A stretch of 53,251 nt of DNA from Methanocalculus taiwanensis (GCF_024372745.1 NZ_VOTZ01000005.1:1-53251); one strand, 5' to 3'; shown: positions 15,488 to 25,402, counted from the stretch's first letter. Made by a program: numbers and translations. The notes: generated by a model not told the origin, from the sequence alone.

Positions 15488-16633
15488 ATGTACGCAGACA
15501 GACTTGACAATCTACCCCCCTATCTCTTTGCCCGTATCGACGAAATGAAAGAAGCAAAGATCCGCTCAGGTGTCGATGTCATCGATCTCGGCGTCGGCGA
15601 CCCGGATCTTCCGACACCTCCGCATATTGTCGAGACACTCTGCACTGCAGCACGTGATCCGGCAACCCATCACTACCCCTCATACCTGGGCCTCTCCACA
15701 TACCGTGAAGCGGTTTCCACCTGGTATAAAAACCGGTTCGGCGTCACCGCAGATCCAAAATCCGAGATTATCACGCTGATTGGATCAAAAGAAGGAATCG
15801 CCCATGTGCCGGAGGCATTCGTCAACCCCGGCGATATCGTCCTCGCGACCGATCCCGGGTACCCTGTATACAAGACATCCACCCTCTTTGCAGAAGGGAT
15901 CTGCCACCCCCTCCCCCTCACCGAAGAGAACAATTTCCTCCCGGATCTCAACGCCATTCCAAAAGATATCCTGAAGAAGACGAAACTCCTCTTCTTCGGG
16001 TACCCAAACAACCCGACTGCGGCAGTTGCTCCGATGAAGTTCTTTGACGAGGTTGTTGAATTTGCACGCGAGCATTCTATCGTGGCTGTCCATGACAACG
16101 CATACTCGGAGATCACCTTCGACGGCTATGTCGCTCCCTCATTCCTCCAGGCAGATGGAGCATCGGAGGTCGGGATCGAGATGCACTCACTCTCAAAGAC
16201 CTATAACATGACCGGCTGGCGGCTCGGGATGGCGGTCGGGAACAGGGAGATCATTGCTGGCCTTGGCCGCGTCAAGACGAATATCGATTCGGGCGCATTT
16301 GATGCGGTCCAGCTTGCCGGTGTGACAGCGCTCACCGGCCCGCAGGACTGTGTCGCCGATGCATGCAAAATCTACCAGGAACGCCGTGACGTACTCGTCA
16401 AAGGCCTCCGAAGTCTGGGATATGATATCTCCGCTCCAAAAGCCACCTTCTATGTCTGGCTGAAAGTCGATGACTCAATGAAGTTCGCAGCCCGTCTCCT
16501 TGATGAAGCGGGTATTGTCGCCACTCCTGGCATCGGGTTTGGCGCAAACGGCGAAGGATATGTGAGGTTTGCGATCACCCGGTCTGTTGAGCGGATCACA
16601 GAAGCTGTTGCACGGATGGAGGCGATGCACTGA
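15488..16633 (+). CDS. dapL: LL-diaminopimelate aminotransferase
   Basis: A 381-residue class I/II PLP aminotransferase of the DapL type, which turns tetrahydrodipicolinate directly into LL-diaminopimelate in the lysine pathway. It begins with L-P-P-Y-L-F-A-R-I and has D-L-G-V-G-D-P-D near residue 35, as DapL proteins do. The PLP lysine is in [13 protein letters not shown], and F-A-I-T-R near the end binds the substrate carboxylate. The next gene, lysA, starts on the last base of its stop codon, which supports the lysine assignment over other aminotransferases. Confidence 0.88.
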   Translation: MYADRLDNLPPYLFARIDEMKEAKIRSGVDVIDLGVGDPDLPTPPHIVETLCTAARDPATHHYPSYLGLSTYREAVSTWYKNRFGVTADPKSEIITLIGSKEGIAHVPEAFVNPGDIVLATDPGYPVYKTSTLFAEGICHPLPLTEENNFLPDLNAIPKDILKKTKLLFFGYPNNPTAAVAPMKFFDEVVEFAREHSIVAVHDNAYSEITFDGYVAPSFLQADGASEVGIEMHSLSKTYNMTGWRLGMAVGNREIIAGLGRVKTNIDSGAFDAVQLAGVTALTGPQDCVADACKIYQERRDVLVKGLRSLGYDISAPKATFYVWLKVDDSMKFAARLLDEAGIVATPGIGFGANGEGYVRFAITRSVERITEAVARMEAMH

Positions 16634-17934
16634 TGCCTATGCAGCTCCCCTCCCACCTATCCATTCAGAACGGCCACCTGATGAGCGGCGCCCACGATCT
16701 CGTTGATCTTGCAGATCGGTTTGGAACCCCGCTCTATGTGACAAACGAGGACCAGATCCTGGATAACTTTGAGCGGTACGAATCGGCGTTATCGAGTTGT
16801 TATCCAAACGTCCGGCTCCTCTTTGCAGCAAAGGCAAACGGAAACCTTGCTGTCCTCCGGGCTCTCGGGCGGGCCGGTGCCGGTGCCGATGTCTTCTCCT
16901 CAGGCGAACTGATGCTCGCACTCCGTGCCGGAATGAAACCTGAGCGGCTCCTCTTCAATGGCAGCTCAAAGACAACAGACGATCTCAGGCTTGCAGTCGA
17001 AACGGGAGTCCGGGTCTCGGTCGACTCGATCGATGAATTAAACCAGCTCTCCAGAATCGCGACTGAACAGAAGAAGACAGTCCAGATCGCATTCCGGGTA
17101 AACCCCGCACTCGAGGTCCCGACCCATCCAAAGATTGCAACAGGCCTTGCCACCACAAAGTTCGGGATCCCGGCAGCAGAGATCCTCTCTGCATACCAGG
17201 CAGCACTTGATGCCCCCTACGTCGTTCCCGTCGGACTTCACTGCCATATCGGATCCCAGATCCTTGATGTCGAGCCATTTGCCCGTGCCGCCGCCGTCAT
17301 GGCCAAGGTGGCAGGCGAGGTGACCGATATCGGTGTCAACCTCGAATTCCTCGATATCGGCGGAGGGCTAGGTGTACCATACCACCGGGAAACCGATGTC
17401 GCTCCGACACCGGAAGAGTATGCACAGGCCGTGATGCCCGTCTTCCTTGAGGGGATACGGGAGAATGGCATCTCTCCTGAGTTCTGGGTTGAACCCGGCC
17501 GCTGGCTCTTAGCAGAATCAACAGTGCTTCTCACAAAAGTGAACTCGGTGAAACGGGCATACAAGACATTTGCAAATGTCGATGCAGGTTTCAACCTCCT
17601 GATCAGGCCCGCCATGTACGATTCATGGCATGAAGTGATCATGGCAAACAAGGCAGATCAGACCGGAGTGGAAGAAGTGACGATCGCAGGGCCAATCTGT
17701 GAGACCGGTGATATTCTGGCAGCTGACCGCCTTCTGCCAACACCGGAGGCAGGCGATCTGGTTGCTGTCCTCGACTGCGGGGCATACGGGTATGCCATGT
17801 CCTCCCAGTACAATGGGAGACCCCGCTCGCCTGAGGTGATGGTGAAAGGGGATCGTGCCGAACTGATCAGGAGAGGAGAGACACTCGACGATCTCTGTGC
17901 CACGATGGCCATCCCGTCATGGCAGCAGGAATGA
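16633..17934 (+). CDS. lysA: Diaminopimelate decarboxylase
   Basis: A 433-residue PLP enzyme of fold type III that catalyses the last step of lysine synthesis, meso-diaminopimelate to lysine. It shows F-A-A-K-A-N with the PLP lysine (Lys67), H-C-H-I-G-S-Q, the glycine-rich phosphate loop D-I-G-G-G-L-G, E-P-G-R-W and C-G-A-Y-G-Y-A-M-S-S-Q-Y-N. Its start overlaps the dapL stop by one base. It forms the end of a two-gene lysine operon that leads into the RPA gene. Confidence 0.93.
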   Translation: MPMQLPSHLSIQNGHLMSGAHDLVDLADRFGTPLYVTNEDQILDNFERYESALSSCYPNVRLLFAAKANGNLAVLRALGRAGAGADVFSSGELMLALRAGMKPERLLFNGSSKTTDDLRLAVETGVRVSVDSIDELNQLSRIATEQKKTVQIAFRVNPALEVPTHPKIATGLATTKFGIPAAEILSAYQAALDAPYVVPVGLHCHIGSQILDVEPFARAAAVMAKVAGEVTDIGVNLEFLDIGGGLGVPYHRETDVAPTPEEYAQAVMPVFLEGIRENGISPEFWVEPGRWLLAESTVLLTKVNSVKRAYKTFANVDAGFNLLIRPAMYDSWHEVIMANKADQTGVEEVTIAGPICETGDILAADRLLPTPEAGDLVAVLDCGAYGYAMSSQYNGRPRSPEVMVKGDRAELIRRGETLDDLCATMAIPSWQQE

Positions 17935-17944
17935 GCGTGCAGCT

Positions 17945-19240
17945 GTGAGGTTTCATTACGCACTTGTCGATGACATACTGAGCAGGGAGGAGTTCGACCG
18001 GAGGATCGATGAGAAGATTGCTTCTCACGGAGGTGCAATCGATGAGACGGCTGCTGCTCTTCTCCTCGTCGATGAACTCGGCAGAAGCCACCTGAAGATC
18101 CAGGCGATAACCTCCTCCCCTTCCCTGGTCTCATTCTTTGGAAAGGTGGTACAGATCACCGATCCAAAGGATTTCACCCGTGATGATGGATCAACCGGAT
18201 ATGTTTCCCGTATTGAGCTGGCAGACAGCACCGGCTCTATCTCTCTTGTTCTCTGGGATGAGATGGCAGCAGGTGTACAGGAACTTGAGATAGGGGTCGC
18301 CATCGAGGTGATCGGGAGGCCAAAGAAGGGGCAGCGGATCGAAGTGCATGCACTTGCAATCAGGGAGACTTCTGTTGAGATATCGATCTCCGAAGAGAGA
18401 TCACGTTCATTCTCCTCAAATGCTGACATAGATGCCCGTATCCTTGCGCTCTCTTCTCCCCGCACCTTCTCGAGGAGGGATGGGAGTGAGGCAACCATCC
18501 AGGAAGCGATCATCGGGGATCCGACCGGGTGCGCCCGGTTCATCACATGGGATCCTTCTCTGCTTGATGGGATCCCAGAAGGCATATCAGTCAGGATAAC
18601 AGGTGCCAAACGGCGTTCGTCTGACGAGGGTGTTGAATATATCGCACAGGAGGAGACACGGGTTATTCCCCTGGATGAGGAGATCGGTTTTTCTTTTACA
18701 CCATCCAATGAGGTCCATGACAAGGGTGTCTATTCGGTCAGGGGTGAGATCATTACCCTGCATCCTCCCCGGCAGTTTACCACGCGGCGGGGTGAGCTCT
18801 CCTGGGTGAGAAATCTCTTCATCGAAGGGCCGCTCAGGATTGTTATCTGGGGCGATCGGGCATGCGATCCATTCCTCTCCGGTGAAACAATCGAGGTCTA
18901 TAATGCTGGTGCCCGCCTGAACAGGTATGGGGATGTCGAACTCTCTGTTGGATTTGGGAGTGCCATCCGCGTGGTTCCGGGTGAGACAGAAGAGACAGAG
19001 ATCGAAGGTGTCATATTCCTCTCTCCTGAAGGGATGTCTCTCTTTGATGGAAAGACCATCTTCATCATCGAACCACCGGATCTTCAGATCGCCACCCGCT
19101 ACCGCGTCTTTGGCAGGGTATCCGGGAGACGTTTCATTGTTGATCAGGCAACACCCCTTGCAACTGATCCGGAGTCGCTTCTCGCACGGGCAGCGGCTCT
19201 CATCGATCCTTCACTTTCACCCTCCGGGGTCAGGCATTGA
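17945..19240 (+). CDS. Replication protein A-like ssDNA-binding protein
   Basis: A 431-residue single-stranded-DNA-binding protein built of several OB folds. Repeated blocks such as G-K-V-V-Q-I-T-D-P-K-D-F-T-R-D-D-G followed by D-S-T-G-S-I-S-L-V-L-W-D mark each fold, with at least three recognisable. No zinc-finger cysteines are seen, unlike some euryarchaeal RPAs. The N-terminus F-H-Y-A-L-V-D-D-I-L fits homologues, so I use the GTG at 17945. An earlier GTG at 17897 would overlap lysA by 38 bases. RadA follows 54 bases downstream, a recombination and repair context. Confidence 0.85.
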   Translation: MRFHYALVDDILSREEFDRRIDEKIASHGGAIDETAAALLLVDELGRSHLKIQAITSSPSLVSFFGKVVQITDPKDFTRDDGSTGYVSRIELADSTGSISLVLWDEMAAGVQELEIGVAIEVIGRPKKGQRIEVHALAIRETSVEISISEERSRSFSSNADIDARILALSSPRTFSRRDGSEATIQEAIIGDPTGCARFITWDPSLLDGIPEGISVRITGAKRRSSDEGVEYIAQEETRVIPLDEEIGFSFTPSNEVHDKGVYSVRGEIITLHPPRQFTTRRGELSWVRNLFIEGPLRIVIWGDRACDPFLSGETIEVYNAGARLNRYGDVELSVGFGSAIRVVPGETEETEIEGVIFLSPEGMSLFDGKTIFIIEPPDLQIATRYRVFGRVSGRRFIVDQATPLATDPESLLARAAALIDPSLSPSGVRH

Positions 19241-19294
19241 TAACCTCTCCGCCTGAATATCAGAGTATATCTCAAATGAAGGATGTGAGAAGAT

Positions 19295-20269
19295 ATGTCA
19301 GAAATTGATCTTGAAGATGTCCCGGGTGTCGGCCCGGCAACCGCTGATCGCCTCCGTGAGGCCGGATACTGTACAGTAGAAAGTATTGCAACCGCTTCCC
19401 CTGTCGATCTCGCCGAGGCCGCCGAGATCGGCGAGGCGACTGCGAAGAAGATGATCAAAGGTGCGCGTGAGATCGCTGATATCGGCGGATTCAAGACCGG
19501 CACCGATGTCCTCCTCAGGAGAAAGGAGGTGCGGAAACTCAGGACCTTTGTACCCGAATTTGACGATCTCCTCGGTGGCGGTGTTGAGACCCAGGCAATA
19601 ACCGAACTCTATGGTGAGTTTGGATCCGGAAAGAGCCAGATCGTCCACCAGCTGGCAGTCAACTGCCAGCTCCCGGAAGAGTGCGGGGGCCTTGGAGGCT
19701 CCTGCATCTTTATCGATACCGAGAATACCTTCCGGCCGGAGCGTATCGCCCAGATGGTGGAGGGGCTTGATGTTGACTGTGAAGTGGGGACAACCGAAGA
19801 GTTCCTCTCGCATATCCATGTGGCGCGGGCGCATACCTCGGATCACCAGATGCTTCTCATCGATACGGCACGTGATCTTGCAAACGAGCAGAAGGAGAGT
19901 GGCATGCCGATCCGCCTCTTCATCATCGACTCGCTCACCGGACATTTCCGTGCTGAATACGCAGGGCGCGGCACCCTTGCAACACGGCAGCAGAAACTGA
20001 ACCGGCATATGCATGAGCTCTTCAAGCTCGTCGATGAGCACAATGCCGTCGCACTTGTGACGAACCAGGTAATGTCCAATCCTGGTGTCTTCTTCGGGGA
20101 TCCGACCAAGCCTATCGGCGGCAATATTGTCGGGCACTCCGCAACATTCAGGCTGTACCTCAGGAAGAGCAAGGCAGGCAAACGGATAGCACGCCTTGTG
20201 GACAGCCCGAACCTCCCAGAAGGGGAAGCGACATTTATGGTCGAGAAGGCGGGTATCAAGCCGTGCTGA
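19295..20269 (+). CDS. radA: RadA DNA recombinase
   Basis: The 324-residue archaeal RecA/Rad51 homologue that forms filaments on ssDNA and catalyses strand exchange. An N-terminal helix-hairpin-helix domain ([12 protein letters not shown]) is followed by Walker [10 protein letters not shown] at residues 107-115. Further on are Walker B L-F-I-I-D-S-L-T and the L2-loop region [10 protein letters not shown]. No intein interrupts it. The ATG has little leader and the end overlaps the next gene by seven bases. Confidence 0.96.
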   Translation: MSEIDLEDVPGVGPATADRLREAGYCTVESIATASPVDLAEAAEIGEATAKKMIKGAREIADIGGFKTGTDVLLRRKEVRKLRTFVPEFDDLLGGGVETQAITELYGEFGSGKSQIVHQLAVNCQLPEECGGLGGSCIFIDTENTFRPERIAQMVEGLDVDCEVGTTEEFLSHIHVARAHTSDHQMLLIDTARDLANEQKESGMPIRLFIIDSLTGHFRAEYAGRGTLATRQQKLNRHMHELFKLVDEHNAVALVTNQVMSNPGVFFGDPTKPIGGNIVGHSATFRLYLRKSKAGKRIARLVDSPNLPEGEATFMVEKAGIKPC

Positions 20270-20955
20270 AGGCAGTCGTCTGCGATATCGATGGAACTTT
20301 AACCGATGATCGCCGGAGGATCAGCACTGGTGCAATCGAGACGATCCGCCTCTTCATCGACCGGGGGATACCTGTGGTGCTTGCATCAGGAAACACCCTC
20401 TGTTTTCTCGATGCACTGGCAAGGATGATCGGAACAGATGGAGCCATAATCGGGGAGAATGGCGGGGTTTTTCAGGTCGGCTATAATGAAGCTCCCCATA
20501 TCACAGGTGATCGCTCATCATGCCTGCTGGCATATGATCGCCTTGTGTCACATTTTGAGGCACAGGAGATAGCCCTCCTCCCATATAGCATGGAACTGCG
20601 GCATGCGGATGTTGCTTTTGCACGAACCGTTCCGGTAGAGGAGGTCAGGTCAGTGGTATCGGATCTCCCCGTCAGGGTAATCGATACCGGATTTGCCATC
20701 CACCTCCAGACTCCCGGGATCTCAAAAGGCACAGCGCTCAGGGCACTTGCCCCAATGCTCTCGCTCTCACCCGGGGATTTCCTGGCTGCCGGGGATTCCG
20801 ATAACGATCTCGAGATGCTTGAGGTTGCAGGTTTTGGAATAACGATGGCAAATGGCAGTGAAAACCTGAAAAAAATAGCTGATCTGGTGACAGATCAGAT
20901 GTATGGTGATGGCTTCTCCGAGGGTCTGCTATCTGCCCTTGAGCGTTTTTTTTAA
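20263..20955 (+). CDS. Archaeal-type phosphoglycolate phosphatase (HAD family)
   Basis: A 230-residue HAD hydrolase of subclass IIB. Motif I is D-I-D-G-T-L-T-D-D (nucleophile Asp8), motif II L-A-S-G-N-T, motif III a Lys in I-S-K-G-T-A, and motif IV G-D-S-D-N-D. The E-N-G-G cap region and length match archaeal phosphoglycolate phosphatases, which remove 2-phosphoglycolate. Related sugar phosphatases cannot be excluded. It starts with GTG at 20263, overlapping radA by seven bases. A T8 run at the stop codon may serve as terminator. Confidence 0.85.
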   Translation: MLKAVVCDIDGTLTDDRRRISTGAIETIRLFIDRGIPVVLASGNTLCFLDALARMIGTDGAIIGENGGVFQVGYNEAPHITGDRSSCLLAYDRLVSHFEAQEIALLPYSMELRHADVAFARTVPVEEVRSVVSDLPVRVIDTGFAIHLQTPGISKGTALRALAPMLSLSPGDFLAAGDSDNDLEMLEVAGFGITMANGSENLKKIADLVTDQMYGDGFSEGLLSALERFF

Positions 20956-20960
20956 GATGC

Positions 20961-21209
20961 TCACCTGAGCATATACCGATCAACGACAATATAGTCTTTG
21001 ATATCCTTGACGGCCTCGAATGGAATGAGCATGCATTCATCATCGAGCTTGTAGTTTGAGGTGTCAAATCCGGTGTCCGGTTTGACGATCAGGTTGATCA
21101 CCTGGCCGCTTCCGACATCAATAATTATATTCTTTAACTGCCCGATCACCTTGCCGTCACTACTCATGATCTTCTTCCGCCGGAGCGTACGAGCAAACGC
21201 CTTTGTCAT
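20961..21209 (-). CDS. PRC-barrel domain protein
   Basis: An 82-residue protein consisting of one PRC-barrel: S-S-D-G-K-V-I-G-Q-L-K-N-I-I-I-D, then V-I-N-L-I-V-K-P and I-P-F-E-A-V-K-D-I-K-D-Y-I-V-V. PRC-barrels act in RNA processing or protein assembly; in euryarchaea such stand-alone versions are common but of unknown role. It is convergent with the phosphatase (five bases apart) and upstream of nothing on its strand. Confidence 0.85.
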   Translation of the reverse strand: MTKAFARTLRRKKIMSSDGKVIGQLKNIIIDVGSGQVINLIVKPDTGFDTSNYKLDDECMLIPFEAVKDIKDYIVVDRYMLR

Positions 21210-21266
21210 AGAAAGATGGTTGGCTGATAACTATATAAACTATTCCTATTTTCCTGAAATGGCGCA

Positions 21267-22145
21267 TTATAGGGTGGGAAAAACCTCAATAATATCCGAT
21301 TGTGTGAGGATGCCGACAGGCTTTCCACCTGAGACAACGATAACTCTGCCAATTTCACGCTCCTTAAACCGCCGAATCACCTCATAGAGACGCGTATGTT
21401 CACTGACCTCGATGACATCGTGGGTCATTATACTATTCACCGGTGTATCAAGAGGAATATTCGCATCAATTGCTCGTGCGATATCGGTCAGGGTGACGAT
21501 CCCGAGGAGCTGTTCCTGTAAAATGACAGGTATACCTTTAATTTTGTTTTTAGAGCATATTCCTATCGCCTGTTGTATTGTTGCATCAGGCTGGATGCTG
21601 ATTAAGGGTGAACTCATATAATGGCGGATATACTTCTTCGGGAGCGATGTCATCTCTGAGATCGAGATGAGAAGCGCACCCTGGATCTCGTCACGGCCAA
21701 AAACCTCCCCGCGAATCATCAGCTTGTTCACGGGTGTCGGACCGATTGTGATCTCCTCTCCGATAGTGAAATTACGGACGCTCCCGACAATTTTTATGAG
21801 TGAATGACAGAGATCAGGGTGGCAGAGGGTGGTGAAGTCGACCTCGGTCACCCGCACACCCGGAATCGGTTGCCCATTCCTTGATATCGTCACCTCGGCT
21901 GCATCATCGGTTGGTTTGATATTCAGTTCTTTGTATGCATGTGCAGTCGGATGATAGCCTCCCTTTGGCCCGGGAATTCCGTCCACAAGACCAAGCGCCT
22001 TTAGCGCCTGCATCTGGTTTCTGACGGTGCCGGGATTTCTCTTGATAATCTCTGCAATATCATCTCCTTTGATGGGATGAGAATGTTGATGATAGAGTGA
22101 GATTAATGTTATAAGAATATCTTTCTGGATGAGTGAGAGATCCAT
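21267..22145 (-). CDS. CBS-domain transcriptional regulator with N-terminal winged helix
   Basis: A 292-residue protein. Residues 1-65 form a winged helix-turn-helix (I-A-E-I-I-K-R-N-P-G-T-V-R-N-Q-M-Q-A-L). Residues 80-160 are a beta-rich linker, and residues 170-292 carry two CBS motifs (M-S-S-P-L-I-S-I-Q-P-D-A-T and I-M-T-H-D-V-I-E-V-S-E-H-T). CBS pairs bind adenosyl nucleotides, so it probably senses energy charge or SAM; this architecture is widespread in methanogens. It is divergent from nog1, with a 49-base shared promoter gap. Target genes are unknown. Confidence 0.85.
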   Translation of the reverse strand: MDLSLIQKDILITLISLYHQHSHPIKGDDIAEIIKRNPGTVRNQMQALKALGLVDGIPGPKGGYHPTAHAYKELNIKPTDDAAEVTISRNGQPIPGVRVTEVDFTTLCHPDLCHSLIKIVGSVRNFTIGEEITIGPTPVNKLMIRGEVFGRDEIQGALLISISEMTSLPKKYIRHYMSSPLISIQPDATIQQAIGICSKNKIKGIPVILQEQLLGIVTLTDIARAIDANIPLDTPVNSIMTHDVIEVSEHTRLYEVIRRFKEREIGRVIVVSGGKPVGILTQSDIIEVFPTL

Positions 22146-22194
22146 AATGATTAATCACACATATCCGGATAAATACCTTGGGGAAACAGAACTG

Positions 22195-23172
22195 ATGTTT
22201 GATACAATACCTACAGTGCCAACCGCAGATGAGATACTTGATCGGAGTTTCCGCCGTGCAGCCAAGAAGATGCGGGATAAGAAAAATAAAGACCGTGCCA
22301 ATGAGGAATTCGTCATGGCGGTCACCCAGGCCGTCCATGACAAGCTGGTCTCAATTATCCAGTCCTTCCCTGAATTCGATACCCTTCCTCCATTCTATCG
22401 GGATCTCGTTGATATTCTTTATGGGATTGAAGAGATGAGAAAAGCTTTTGGCGGGGTTGGGTGGGCCGCAAAACATACGCGTGATATAGGAAAAGATCTC
22501 GCACGATCGATGCGGCGCTCTCCCGAGAACCTTGCCATACGTAAACAGGCAGTTGCACGGATCGCTTCCATCGTCCACCAGATCGATAAGGATCTCAGGT
22601 TTTTAAATGATGCCCGGAACGTCCTGAGGAAACTTCCGGTGGTATCCTCTGATGAATTCACCATCGTTGTTGCAGGGTACCCGAATGTCGGAAAAAGTTC
22701 GTTCATCAGGCTCGTCTCAACGGCAACCCCGCAGGTTGCCTCATACCCGTTCACCACAAAAGGCGTCATCGTCGGCCATCATGAACTCTCGTGGCGGGAA
22801 CGCGTCCAGTTCATCGATACGCCTGGAATCCTTGATGCCGGAAATAACAGGGAGCGGAACAAGATCGAGCGGCAGGCACTCAATGCACTCATCTATGTCG
22901 CCGATACAATCCTCTTCATCATTGACCCAAGTGAACATTGCGGGTACGATCTCACCACCCAGGAGCTACTGCTTGAGGAAATTAAGGGTTTTGCCCATGT
23001 TCCGGTTATTGTATGCGCAAACAAATCTGATCTGGCACCATATCCGGGTGTGTTGAATATGTCGACTGTTACCGGGGAAGGTGTTTTGGAGGTGCTTGCA
23101 GCCACACTCAGAGAACGAACACCCACGACCACTCCGAGACCAGCAGACACCCTGCCAGAAAACCCAGAATAA
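22195..23172 (+). CDS. NOG1-type GTPase
   Basis: A 325-residue member of the NOG1/OBG-HflX GTPase group, whose eukaryotic relative works in 60S ribosome assembly. An N-terminal helical domain of about 155 residues (I-P-T-V-P-T-A-D-E-I-L-D) precedes the G domain: A-G-Y-P-N-V-G-K-S-S, D-T-P-G-I-L-D and C-A-N-K-S-D. The ATG at 22195 matches the archaeal N-terminus; the frame extends upstream to 22129 but would then overlap the divergent regulator. Its last 65 bases overlap the end of the convergent presenilin gene. Confidence 0.9.
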   Translation: MFDTIPTVPTADEILDRSFRRAAKKMRDKKNKDRANEEFVMAVTQAVHDKLVSIIQSFPEFDTLPPFYRDLVDILYGIEEMRKAFGGVGWAAKHTRDIGKDLARSMRRSPENLAIRKQAVARIASIVHQIDKDLRFLNDARNVLRKLPVVSSDEFTIVVAGYPNVGKSSFIRLVSTATPQVASYPFTTKGVIVGHHELSWRERVQFIDTPGILDAGNNRERNKIERQALNALIYVADTILFIIDPSEHCGYDLTTQELLLEEIKGFAHVPVIVCANKSDLAPYPGVLNMSTVTGEGVLEVLAATLRERTPTTTPRPADTLPENPE

Positions 23173-24010
23173 CTCCCCCATTCAATGGGGGAAGTCCTGC
23201 CTGAGGCTTCCCTGAGAAGACCATCATCAGGAGGACGCCAAGGCCGATGAATGACCCGATTGCAGCCCCTATAGCTGGCACCGGGGACTGGATGAAGGTG
23301 TACGCTGAGACAACCAGTATCGCTGGCATGATTGCATCCCCCATCCCCATCAGGAACGTTCCACGTTCTTTTTTGATATCCCCACTTTCAGCAGATGGCG
23401 TGATCTTCTCGTATGTTCCGGCATATCCCCGCTCTTTTGGGATTATAAAGAGGATCGGCATCTTCTGATCCATCACTCCTTCGGCGAGCGTGATCATATG
23501 TTTTGTCCGGTATACCGAGATCGCATCATAGGCCGCGAGCAGGATCAGAAGTATAATCACCGGCATAACGGCTAGCGACGCGCCGAAGATGGCAGCAACA
23601 CCTGATGCTAGGATGATTCCAAGAGCATCTATCACGTACCATCTCGGGTACCGGTATAAAAGGGCGATGGCAATTATTGCTGCTGCAAATGCTGCTGTGG
23701 CTGCAAAAGTCGCCGATCCGATAAACTGGTTGGAGAGTGCCAGGAAGACATAGAAGTAGGTGAGCAGGATTGCTCCCCCGATGATGAGGCTGATGATCTG
23801 CTGTTTTGCAAACCTGATGAGCAGAAGGAGGACTGCGGTGAATGTCAGGAGGATTGCGAGAAATATGATCGGATTTGTCAATGAGTCCGGATCTTCGAAT
23901 GCGGTCAGCCCGGCATCTTCAACCGGTGCTGCGAGGAGTACCCCTCCGATGATAACAGCAAGGAGGATGATCGGCATGCCAATGATGGCGGGGAGGTTTC
24001 GTCGTTCCAT
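23108..24010 (-). CDS. Presenilin-type intramembrane aspartyl protease (PSH)
   Basis: A 300-residue protein with about nine transmembrane helices. Both catalytic motifs are present: A-Y-D in helix 6 (Asp162) and M-G-M-G-D in helix 7 (Asp225). The third signature, usually P-A-L, reads P-P-L (residues 274-276). The hydrophilic loop between helices 6 and 7 contains E-R-G-Y-A-G-T-Y and many charged residues. Homologues such as the structurally solved Methanoculleus marisnigri enzyme cleave peptides within the membrane; the natural substrate is unknown. Overlaps nog1 tail to tail by 65 bases. Confidence 0.88.
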   Translation of the reverse strand: MERRNLPAIIGMPIILLAVIIGGVLLAAPVEDAGLTAFEDPDSLTNPIIFLAILLTFTAVLLLLIRFAKQQIISLIIGGAILLTYFYVFLALSNQFIGSATFAATAAFAAAIIAIALLYRYPRWYVIDALGIILASGVAAIFGASLAVMPVIILLILLAAYDAISVYRTKHMITLAEGVMDQKMPILFIIPKERGYAGTYEKITPSAESGDIKKERGTFLMGMGDAIMPAILVVSAYTFIQSPVPAIGAAIGSFIGLGVLLMMVFSGKPQAGLPPLNGGVILGFLAGCLLVSEWSWVFVL

Positions 24011-24065
24011 TGTATCCTGCTCCGGATAGGTAGCTTAATCATTATGGTTCTTCTTATGGTAAAAC

Positions 24066-24380
24066 ATGGATCTTCGTGATTATGTCTGGGATCTGATCCT
24101 GATCGTTGTGCTGGTGGTATCCACACTTGTCCTTGTCCTCAGGCTCTGGCAGGATCTCACGATCGTCATTGGAGCAACCCTGATGATGCTCTCGCTGGGC
24201 GGTCTCTTCCTTTCACTGGGGATGAAGATACGGAGCCTTGAGGAGAACATCATTGCCCGTGAGAGGACGATGCGTGTCAACCTTGAAGAGATATCAGCCA
24301 GCATGAACCGCAAATATGACAGGACCGTAGATCAGCTCGGCGAGATTGTTGACAGCCTGACACGGCGAATGTACAGGTAG
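24066..24380 (+). CDS. Small membrane protein with coiled coil
   Basis: A 104-residue protein I do not recognise. It has two adjacent hydrophobic helices (about residues 8-26 and 31-52), then a charged amphipathic C-terminus (R-S-L-E-E-N-I-I-A-R-E-R-T onwards) predicted to be a cytoplasmic coiled coil. It ends eight bases before fen, so it is probably co-transcribed with it, and is divergent from the presenilin gene. No catalytic motif is present. Confidence 0.7.
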   Translation: MDLRDYVWDLILIVVLVVSTLVLVLRLWQDLTIVIGATLMMLSLGGLFLSLGMKIRSLEENIIARERTMRVNLEEISASMNRKYDRTVDQLGEIVDSLTRRMYR

Positions 24381-24388
24381 GGGATATA

Positions 24389-25402
24389 TTGGGAGTTTCC
24401 ATACGTCCCCTGCTGGAAGGGTGCCGCCACCCGGTCAGCTTCGGTGATATTCCCGGGGTCGCAGCGATCGATGCAAATAATGCCCTGTACCAGTTCCTTT
24501 CGATCATAAGGCAGGCAGATGGAACACCCCTGCAGGATACGCGGGGACGGGTGACATCGCACCTCTCAGGCCTTCTCTTCCGGACAGCTCATTTTCTTGA
24601 GAACGGGATTATGCCCTTTTATATCTTTGATGGTCCCCCGCCTGAGTTTAAGGCGAAAACCATCGCCGGAAGACGCGGGATTCGTGAGGCTGGTGAAGTT
24701 GAATGGGTAAAAGCTCTGGAACGAGGGGATACCGATGCAGCTTACCGCGCGGCAATGCAGTCCACACGGGTTGATTCCGCTATACTTGGAAGTGGCAAAA
24801 GGCTTCTCGATGCACTTGGCATACCCTGGATGGAAGCCCCCTCGGAAGGTGAAGCGCAGTCTGCCAGCTTTGTCAATAATGGAATTGCCACATATTCAGT
24901 ATCCCAGGATTATGACTCACTTCTCTTTGGCGCTACTGTCCTCGTCAGGAACCTGACCGTTTCAGGAAAGCGACGGATTGGGGGAAGGCAGGTTACGATA
25001 TCTCCTGAGCGGATTTATCTCTCAGAATTCCTTGAAACGCTTGGAATTACCCGTGAGCAGCTCATCCAGATAGGTATTCTCATCGGGACAGACTTTAATG
25101 AAGGGATCCATGGAATCGGGCCGAAGAAGGCATTGAAGATCGTCCGCGAGGGCCGGTTTTCTGATGTGATGGCAGAAAAAGCACCTGATACCGATCCAGA
25201 ACCGATCATGGAGTTTTTCCTCTTCCCGCCGGTAGCCGAAGCATACCAGCCGGAATGGAAGCCGCCTGATCCCGATCAGATCATCGGGATCCTCTGTGAT
25301 GAGTATGGGTTCTCAACCGAGCGGATTCACCCGGTGCTTGAACGTATAGCAGGGCCACAGAAAGGTCAGTCCGGGCAGATGCGGCTTGATGCCTGGAATT
25401 AG
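24389..25402 (+). CDS. fen: Flap endonuclease 1
   Basis: A 337-residue structure-specific nuclease that removes 5' flaps in Okazaki-fragment maturation and repair. The acidic metal-binding positions are in I-D-A-N-N, I-F-D-G-P-P-P, E-A-P-S-E-G-E-A-Q and S-Q-D-Y-D-S; the helix-hairpin-helix is G-I-H-G-I-G-P-K-K-A. The C-terminus Q-M-R-L-D-A-W-N resembles a PCNA-binding box (QxxLxxWF) with its last aromatic residue replaced by Asn. The start is a TTG at 24389 with GGGGAT upstream, giving the M-G-V family N-terminus. Confidence 0.93.
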   Translation: MGVSIRPLLEGCRHPVSFGDIPGVAAIDANNALYQFLSIIRQADGTPLQDTRGRVTSHLSGLLFRTAHFLENGIMPFYIFDGPPPEFKAKTIAGRRGIREAGEVEWVKALERGDTDAAYRAAMQSTRVDSAILGSGKRLLDALGIPWMEAPSEGEAQSASFVNNGIATYSVSQDYDSLLFGATVLVRNLTVSGKRRIGGRQVTISPERIYLSEFLETLGITREQLIQIGILIGTDFNEGIHGIGPKKALKIVREGRFSDVMAEKAPDTDPEPIMEFFLFPPVAEAYQPEWKPPDPDQIIGILCDEYGFSTERIHPVLERIAGPQKGQSGQMRLDAWN

